This document shows, one piece after another, positions 57,450 through 64,000 of a DNA stretch of 64,000 nt. Under the pieces are notes generated by a model. It was not told the origin of the DNA and made no database searches. It worked only from the letters and a program-made list of their open reading frames with translations. Origin of the DNA: Acholoe squamosa (Eukaryota > Annelida > Polychaeta > Phyllodocida > Polynoidae); contig OX439045.1 in assembly GCA_949317995.1 (NCBI GenBank), forward strand, positions 44,163,693-44,227,692, in the 5' to 3' direction. A program made the translations under genes and the position numbers. The first letter of the stretch is position 1, and the number at the start of each line of letters is the position of its first letter.

Positions 57450-58115
57450 TTACTCACTTGAGTCTGCGTAGTACGGAGCCCCTAACGGGACATACCAAAT
57501 AATTATTTTTCTACAAAATTAATCTTGCAGGTACTAGGACATGATTCTTGAGTAAAGAAACATTCTTTTGGGTACAGAAACTATTTCTAGGGATACAGAA
57601 ATACTTTTTGCGGGTACAGAAACAATTCATGCAGGTACAGAATTAGTTCTGTAAGGTGTAGAAACCATTCTGCTGGGTGCAGAAATTATTCTTGCATTTC
57701 CGGGATCCAGAGAATTCTTGCAGGTAATTTTGTTAGTGACCATATAAGGACATCTCTTGAATATTCGGCAATATCTATGAGGGTAATTATTCAATTTTAA
57801 ACCAGCAAAATGTAAGAATGTTCCTGTACCTGCAATAATTCTCCTGTACCACCAGGAATGTTCCAGTAACTGCAGGAATGTTCCTGTATCCGCAGAAATG
57901 TTCCAGTTTAAAAATCTTTTTAGTATGTCCTTTTAGGGGCTCCGTAGTACCAAGACTCAGTCAATGTCGCCAAAAGGAGTATGTTTTGAGACTCAGCCTC
58001 AGTGATACTCTGGCAGATCCTGAGGCTGATCCTGGGGTTATACTCTGGCTCTGCCTGAGCATCATACTCATTTTGGCAACATTGCCTGGGTTTAGATCCA
58101 GACTCAAGTGAGTAA
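57450..58115. mobile_element. Nested foldback elements
   Basis: Outer arms TTACTCACTTGAGTCTG (57450-57466) and CAGACTCAAGTGAGTAA (58099-58115) are perfectly inverted. Inside, 57472-57946 has its own ends, TACGGAGCCCCTAACGGGAC and inverted TACGGAGCCCCTAAAAGGAC. Its left half is an array of GGTACAGAAA units of about 20 bp and its right half carries the same motif inverted (TTCCTGTACC). The 57951-58098 part has short GCCTGAGxxT repeats. No transposase. Confidence 0.75.
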
Positions 58116-59812
58116 TATTTTTTTTTTTTTCAATGGACCTCTCTGGTCCAAAGGAGAGCCTAGTTAGTAGCACAGGCAACTACAAAATACATGTACGGGG
58201 GGTCCCCCTAAAAAACTGAACTGAAGGGTATAACCTGCATAAGCTTATATACATTGCAGTCCCCCCAAATAACAAATTATGACCTAATACGCATCTGGTC
58301 CTTGAAAACTATGCCTTCGGGAATCATATACGGCCCTTATAGGGTTACAATGGTACTGGCAATGGTTACCCTTTCCTTGTGTCTAAATTTGTAATCTTGC
58401 CCATCAGTGCATGGAATAACCGGTTCTTATACACTGATTCAAAAGATTATATTAAAGTTGTCTGAGAGGGGACAAGATGGTTATATTCTGTACCTAACAA
58501 GTCACAGAGCTGCTTCTGCCCGCTGCACCGTGCGCTGAATGCTGGCCGTCACGGCCCACTTCCGCCCGACCGGCGCATGCTCACTGACCCATGTGACCAA
58601 ATCACGCACTTCCCTGCAAGCAGTCCTCTCTACCTGTTCCCATAGGTTCCAAAATGTCAAATCTTCTATCAATTAACAATCCTCTCATCAATTGTGTCAT
58701 GATATGATCGATATCACTGGCTTACTTGTAATCATTGTGAAGTGTAGATCTACAAATGTCGGTATGCAAATGAAAATAACTTTTTGGGAATATCCTGAGA
58801 GCAACTCCCCTACTGAGAGGTTCTGCCATAGAGGAGGCTCACCATACTGGCACAGGTTGTGGTTAGGAATGCATAGGGGTGGTGGGGTGCTAAGGGGGTG
58901 CCATAGTAAAAACACAGTGGTATGGTAAAGGGGGGGGGAGGGGTGACTGGCAGAGAAGGGGTACCCCTCACCGTCCTATTTGGCAGAGGATGATACCACA
59001 GACCAAGTGTCCCGTTAACACGTTAATGTGTCATAAATACTTTGCACCCTTCTAACATGACAGATACTCCTATATTTTAGTGGACATGTACATATTATAT
59101 ACACACAGTTTTCTCCCTCAACTTGGAACACCAAGAGCTGTTGACACAGTGCATGGGAGTGGTGGTTGTGAAAGGATAATGTAGCTTTGATCAATGGTCA
59201 ATTGTGGATTTTGCACCAACGCTTTGGTCAGAGAACTGGTATTTTGAGGACTGCATGGTACCAACCAGCGTAAGGGAACTACATGAAGAGCCATTGGTGA
59301 TAGTTCACCTCTCAAGGATGTATGGAAGACGTAGGATGCAGAGAAAGCGCAGGTGCAAGAATGTATATAGATAGGGTTTCTTGATCACCTCCAAATGCTT
59401 GGAAATCACCGACGACTTATTTCCAAAGGTAGGATTATTCTGCTGTTCAATATTTCAATCTGAAAATGAAAGCTTTATCATGTATATTGCATCTTCTTAG
59501 ACTTCTGAGTTAAGTTGTAATCAATATAATTTTCTTCTATTTCCATCACTCTCTGAATGTTAGAACTATGCAAATCAATGTCAACCCTTCAGTGCATAGC
59601 AGATGTAGAGGAATTTTGTTGGTTTATTCATGCAATGAAGAAAATCTACCAAATCTGCAGGATTCACGCTGTTGACTACTTACTCCTTAACATAAACATT
59701 GCTGAAGTGAGATGGTTGTTTTTTTTTTGTTTTTTTTTTTCTAGTCACCCGTGTTCAGATAAACAGAAAACGGTTTCTCTTACTCCATCCTGGCCTATAC
59801 TGCTCTTACACA
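58116..59812. other. Non-coding stretch
   Basis: No repeat or exon that I can support. G-run at 58929-58937. T-rich tract at about 59718-59740. Confidence 0.4.
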
Positions 59813-59837
59813 CACTGAAAAACTGAGAGGCATGAAA

Positions 59838-60034
59838 CTCGTCAGTGTAGATGACTTTAAGTCCTCAGGTTGACAATACCTAAAACTACAGCTTTAGGTT
59901 GTCAAAGTGGCGACTTTAGGTCGTCATCCTGATCACCTAAGTCGTCAGTATGATGACTTTCTATTATCAGTATGACAAGTGTAGGTGGTCATTTGACCTT
60001 GACTACCCTAAACTCGTCTGTATTGACGAGTTTT
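59838..60034. repeat. Palindromic region of GACGACTTTAGG/CTAAAGTCGTC units
   Basis: AAACTCGTCA at the left is mirrored by TGACGAGTTT at the right. Between them are repeated words GATGACTTTAAGTC, GCGACTTTAGGTCGTCA, CACCTAAGTCGTCA and GATGACTTT in both orientations. Probably a foldback MITE about 300 bp upstream of the aquaporin start. Confidence 0.65.
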
Positions 60035-60256
60035 AGGCGGCGGCATGCTTTAGTTTCTGTGCAGCATGATCCTAAATCTGGTTCACAATTATGTATTATA
60101 ACTTCCCAAATCAAAAGGTGGCCTTTATACTAAACGTATATCTATAGGATACCTGAGTAGTACCTATGGCCTATGAGATATGATCAATAATGATAATATT
60201 GATAGATTTTAATTTCAGGCCGATATATGAACTTCAAAACTGATTATCTGATTTTC

Positions 60257-60270
60257 CTATATATTCCAGT
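60257..60270 (+). promoter_or_regulatory. Possible 3' splice site upstream of the aquaporin start codon
   Basis: TTTTCCTATATATTCCAG ends at about 60270, 75 bp before the ATG. If used, the exon with the start codon also carries the end of a 5' UTR from an upstream non-coding exon. The pyrimidine tract is modest. Confidence 0.35.
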
Positions 60271-60345
60271 TACTGTTGAGCGTTTCGGCTCACCGGGTAT
60301 CAGCCAACAGGATGTTTTCAACTAGAAGTCATACCGGAAGTGAAC

Positions 60346-60982
60346 ATGCCCTGCAGCCAATACCTGGGACTCTGGCGGGCCGTCCTGGCGGAGATTCTTG
60401 GTACCTTTCTCGTGAACCTCCTCATAGGGCCTATTGCTGGACAGCTTCAACAGACGCGTACCATAGACGTCTTCTTGTATGGAGCCCTTTACGCATGCGT
60501 ATCCGTTGCCATGACACTAAGCATGCGCGAAGTGAGTGGCGGGCATCTTAATCCCGCCGTCACTATTGCCATGTTGGTATCCAGACGCACTAATGCCGCC
60601 AGGGCTTTGTTGTATTTTACCGCGCAATGTTCTGGAGGGGTGATGGGGTCAGCACTTCTCTATGCCTTACTAAAGGACAAGTATGTTGGGGCTACACTAG
60701 TGGATGATAAACTAGACATTGCCCAGGCATTTGGTATGGAAACTATGGGGACATTCATGTATGTGTTTTCATATTTCGCCGCCATGGATAAGAGCAGAAA
60801 AGAAGGACCCTCTGGAGGATCGCCGTCCATATTACTCACATCCATGTTTACAGCCATTATTTTTACGGTAAGATACAGTATTTTATTATACATTTCAGGC
60901 GTTTGTAGACTGAAAAATGCATGTCAAATAATACTGGTTACAAAGTTTTTCTTATTGTCAATAACACTTGAAGCAATGTCAG

Positions 60983-61056
<74 letters not shown>

Positions 61057-62431
61057 GAGAGGGAGAGGGAGAGAGAGAGACAGAGAGAGACAGAGAGAGA
61101 CAGAGAGACAGACAGACAGACAGACAGAGAAAGAAAGAGGGACAGAGAGACAGAGACAGACCGATCCAAGTGATCGACAAGTCTAACGATTACAATCCAA
61201 TAATTATGACATTCACTGAAGGACTATCCTAATAGGCTAGAAACTGGAGCTATTGAATAAGAATGTAGCACATGGTGAAAAATTTCCAGGGGTGAAATGG
61301 AAAAAAAAGTTTTTATGTGTTGTTCTAAATTTGTGTATTTTGTTTCCTTTTCTTTCCTCATTCGCTCACAATACCACTTTCTACCCATCCTTGCACAATT
61401 TCTCTAACGTTTCGAAGCTTCCAAGAATTATTACTAGAATACGTAATGGACACTCCTATCTGGCAATGAAGACCCCTGTCGATCATATAATTTGCTTTCC
61501 TTGACGACCTAAAGGAGGCAGCATGGAAGAAATATTTAGTACTCCCCTGTCACACTAGGTGCCTCTTTTGCTTGTCGGGAGAGGGCGAAGTTCTTTTCTC
61601 TATGGGAGTAGCAGCGAGTGGAACCCATTGGGAGAGCACTTTCTATTATTTATTCCCCCAACAAAGGCTTCTCAAATCATTAGCACTGTACTTATTGTGC
61701 TCTTTTGCAGAGACCCTACACAGGGGGGAGTATTAATCCTGCTCGGAGCTTAGGGCCAGCCATTATAGAGGGAAGATGGAACCGACATTGGGTAGGTGCT
61801 ATTACACGTGATATATGGGCAATGATGCCATGGCAGCCATATTTAGGTCTACTCTGTCCATCATAATTTTCCCTTTGTTTTCATTTCTTCAATTTGCACA
61901 GCTGTTGCAGTAGCATATATTTTGTGTACACATGCTGACACTATTCTAGTGATATGTACATGTATAAAATCTCACTTTTATGCTAGGGCTTAGAGAGTGT
62001 TTTTTTTTTATTTAGGAATTACTTCATATAGAAAACACCTCTCTACTCCTGTACATATCAATAATAATCATTTAAGATTGTAGCTTTTAATAACATTTCC
62101 CTTCAATCGACAGGTATTTTGGTTGGGACCTCTGGTTGGAGGATCTGTTGGAGGCTTTCTCTACGACCTTGTCTTTGCCGCAAATGCATCACGACGTCGC
62201 GCCTTATCTTTTATCTCTGACGGCGACTATAACGCTGACAATGATTATGGTGTCAAATCCAATGTTGTGACGTCATCAACGTCGGGTCATTCTTATCACC
62301 CTCGACGTCATCAACACACGCACAGAACTGACCGGAACCGGAAGGGGCATCGTGACCAAAAGTCAAGGTCCTCTTTACATCTCGGAGTTGACGAGACTTC
62401 ATTGACTTATGAAAAAATGAATGCTGTGTGA
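60346..62431 (+). CDS. Aquaporin (MIP family), three coding exons, 306 aa
   Basis: Membrane channel for water or small neutral solutes. Exons: 60346-60867, 61711-61791, 62114-62431, all joined in phase 0 with GT-AG introns (ACG|GTAAGA, TTGCAG|AGA, TGG|GTAGGT, GACAG|GTA). The ATG is the first in frame after an in-frame TGA at 60277. Start-site features: WRAVLAEILGTF (helix 1 with Glu16), HLNPAVT (first NPA, N69), ETMGTF (helix 4 Glu132), GGSINPARS (second NPA, N183, with Arg186), WLGPLVGG (helix 6). Length and order are typical of classical aquaporins, followed by an Arg/His/Ser-rich cytoplasmic tail of about 80 residues. By alignment to AQP1 the filter is Tyr49, Ile171/172, Gly180, Arg186, so the water-type His and the mercury-site Cys are absent. 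Intron 1 holds a long (GA)n tract. The subfamily is uncertain; AQP8-like permeability is inference. Confidence 0.93.
60986..61161 (+). repeat. (GA)n/(GACA)n microsatellite in aquaporin intron 1
   Basis: GAGA runs with interspersed GACAGA, about 176 bp. It produces artificial RERERE and SLSLSL frames on the two strands, which are not genes. Confidence 0.95.
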
Positions 62432-62646
62432 ATTTCGATAAGAATGCATGACTTTTATGTATCAAATAATAATACCAATAACGATGATAAGCTCAGTGTA
62501 CTTGAGGCAAAGGGGTATTGTTAGAATACGGATGATAAGGACGGATCTATATTATCATGTACCTGTTTTGTTCATAGCCAAGGGTGTGTTAATATGCGAA
62601 GGTTTAGGAAATGTTATTTTTTCCTATTGATGGAAATAGAAAACTA

Positions 62647-62707
62647 ATTATGGTGTCAAATCTAATGTTGTGACGTCATCAACGTCGGGTCATTCTTATC
62701 ACCCTCG
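62647..62707 (+). repeat. 61-bp duplicate of aquaporin exon 3 in its 3' UTR
   Basis: 62244-62304, which encodes the tail segment YGVKSNVVTSSTSGHSYHPR, recurs at 62647-62707 with one visible substitution (AAATCC to AAATCT). Both contain the CRE-like TGACGTCA. It lies after the stop codon and before the AATAAA at 62855, so it is predicted to be within the 3' UTR. Confidence 0.9.
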
Positions 62708-62854
62708 TCCATTTGATTTCCTTGTTATCTTACTCTTTAGATGTAGGAGTATGCCTCACAGGTTTATGTATGTTTGCCATCATGATGTATTGCATGATAG
62801 GCACTTATACAGCACCTTTAGAGTGCATCCTCATCCCTGGATGGTCGAAACTTG

Positions 62855-62860
62855 AATAAA
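62855..62860 (+). terminator. Aquaporin poly(A) signal
   Basis: AATAAA 424 bp after the aquaporin stop codon. No other canonical hexamer precedes it on the plus strand after 62431. Confidence 0.6.
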
Positions 62861-63106
62861 TTGGCCAGTTACTCGTTATCGGGCACGCCCACATTATGTT
62901 TACAAACTGTCTTTATAATATATTGCACCCTAGTCTACCCAGAGTTATGGCAGGAAGGCCTTATATTCCATTACATGTATTGTCTAAGTGATGTCTTTAG
63001 ATATCATCTATTCTCTGAAACACGTCAATCTAATGTTTCTCTCATCTGCCAGCCAGTCAGGTTAACTATCAGCTAGAACGAACAGCCAGATAACATATCA
63101 ACAATT

Positions 63107-63112
63107 TTATTT
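63107..63112 (-). terminator. Poly(A) signal of the minus-strand gene
   Basis: TTTATT on the plus strand is AATAAA on the minus strand, about 560 bp after the minus-strand stop. Faces the aquaporin poly(A) signal about 250 bp away, a convergent gene pair. Confidence 0.5.
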
Positions 63113-63670
63113 AATATACAACACAGTCTGAATCAAAGAACATCTGCTGTAATATAAAATACATGTTATCCATTCGATTTATACAGGGTTACCTTTTACA
63201 CGACATAATCATAAAGTTGGGCACACGTGGAATGTGGTTTTTATAAAAAGAAAAAGAAAAGAGACGAGACATATAATACATATATATTCATTGTTGCACA
63301 CATATTTTGGTAATACAATACATGTATAAAATATAACATATAGCAGAGTATATCGCTGACAGATGAGACATAAATAAATGGAACCTGAGGGTAAAAGCAA
63401 GGGGATGACCACAAATTTCAGATTATGATCATGATTATTAATTAAAATTTGTTAAAATTATAGATTACTTCTTATGTAACAAAAACACAACAACAATATA
63501 AAACTGTTCAATTTATATGCGTAGTCAATAAAAAAAGACCTAAATAAAATATAGCTCTATAAAGGGAGGGGGTTTACGTTTCAAAGGGTGTCTATTTCGT
63601 GCAGTCGGCATCCAATCCATCTTGTCTGGCAACAGACGTTATATACACAACATTTCCAACGGCATCCTTA

Positions 63671-63909
63671 TTATCTAGAGACTCTTTTAACTTTGAATGT
63701 TTTTCTTTGCTTCTTCATGGCTATTTTCATCCATATGTCAATCAGGTCAAGGCATATGATACAAAAGATTACAAAACACATGAAGCTAACAGCCACATAA
63801 CCTGTAACAATGTTGGAACGAGTTGTGTCAGCGACCTTCATCTCAACAGCGACTTTGACTACCACTTCCTCATCGTCACCAGTTTGGCCTAAACTCTCCG
63901 CATTTTTCT
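63671..63909 (-). CDS. Last exon of an unidentified membrane protein
   Basis: On the minus strand a strong acceptor (TTTTTCTCCTTCTCTAG) at 63910 opens a frame of 79 codons to TAA at 63671-63673. The exon enters in phase 1, so its first codon is split. The peptide is acidic at first (GDDEEVVVKVAVEMKV), then TTRSN, then a transmembrane helix (GYVAVSFMCFVIFCIICLDL) and a short basic tail (MKKQRKTFKVKRVSR). This looks like a type I or multi-pass protein with a basic cytosolic end. I do not recognise the family. The rest of the gene lies beyond 64000. Confidence 0.65.
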
Positions 63910-64000
63910 CTAGAGAAGGAGAAAAACAGGTCAGCAATGATATTAGCATTCATTTCAGGGGAGGTTGTGTTTGTACATTAAACACGTTGCCAGTTGCTAC

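Noticed and set aside
60868-61173. Extension of aquaporin exon 1 as an unspliced 277-residue protein
   Set aside because: It lacks the second NPA box and runs into a microsatellite; exons 2 and 3 restore the family fold in phase.
60968-61186. RERERE and SLSLSL open frames
   Set aside because: Produced by the (GA)n microsatellite in the aquaporin intron; the exon ends at the GTAAGA donor at 60868.

Overview
This window is eukaryotic nuclear DNA, almost certainly from a marine invertebrate animal. It has GT-AG introns, very low gene density, abundant microsatellites, tRNA-derived SINEs, and many non-autonomous DNA transposons of kinds common in lophotrochozoans and invertebrate deuterostomes. 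A SINE with a TCAC-repeat tail resembles tails I know from molluscs and other lophotrochozoans, but I cannot fix the phylum from sequence alone. There is no bacterial operon structure, no CRISPR array and no rRNA.

About 60 kb (1-60270) is a gene desert or the inside of a very large intron. I find no convincing multi-exon coding gene there; the open frames of 60-190 codons are scattered on both strands, overlap repeats and resemble no family I recognise. The desert is best read as layers of mobile elements. They include TA-flanked MITEs with TACCGTA ends (560, 55049), TTAA/CTAA-flanked piggyBac-like MITEs (12557, 20208, 46839), a G-run-ended element with an exact 8-bp duplication (56215), and several foldback elements. 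Two foldbacks are large: one with arms of about 820 bp (48804-50595) and one with arms of about 340 bp (51714-52437). Retroelements include five copies of the TCAC-tailed SINE, two of them with exact 12- and 14-bp target duplications, and at least six tRNA-like elements. A 39-bp minisatellite lies at 9593-11045 and carries two insertions. Nesting is frequent and gives a relative insertion order.

Possible regulatory landmarks in the desert are a CpG-rich segment at about 14750-15010 with clustered NRF1-, CRE- and ETS-like motifs followed on the minus strand by a good splice donor, several CTCF-like motifs, a DR4 nuclear-receptor half-site pair at 48530, and a second CpG-rich stretch at 28970-29250 upstream of a small ORF with a good Kozak context.

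The right end (60270-64000) holds the real genes. A three-exon aquaporin (60346-62431, plus strand, 306 aa) has both NPA boxes and an unusual predicted selectivity filter. Facing it on the minus strand is the last exon of an unidentified single-pass or multi-pass membrane protein (63671-63909), whose remainder lies beyond the window. The two genes converge, with poly(A) signals about 250 bp apart. A 61-bp piece of the aquaporin's last coding exon is duplicated in its own predicted 3' UTR.
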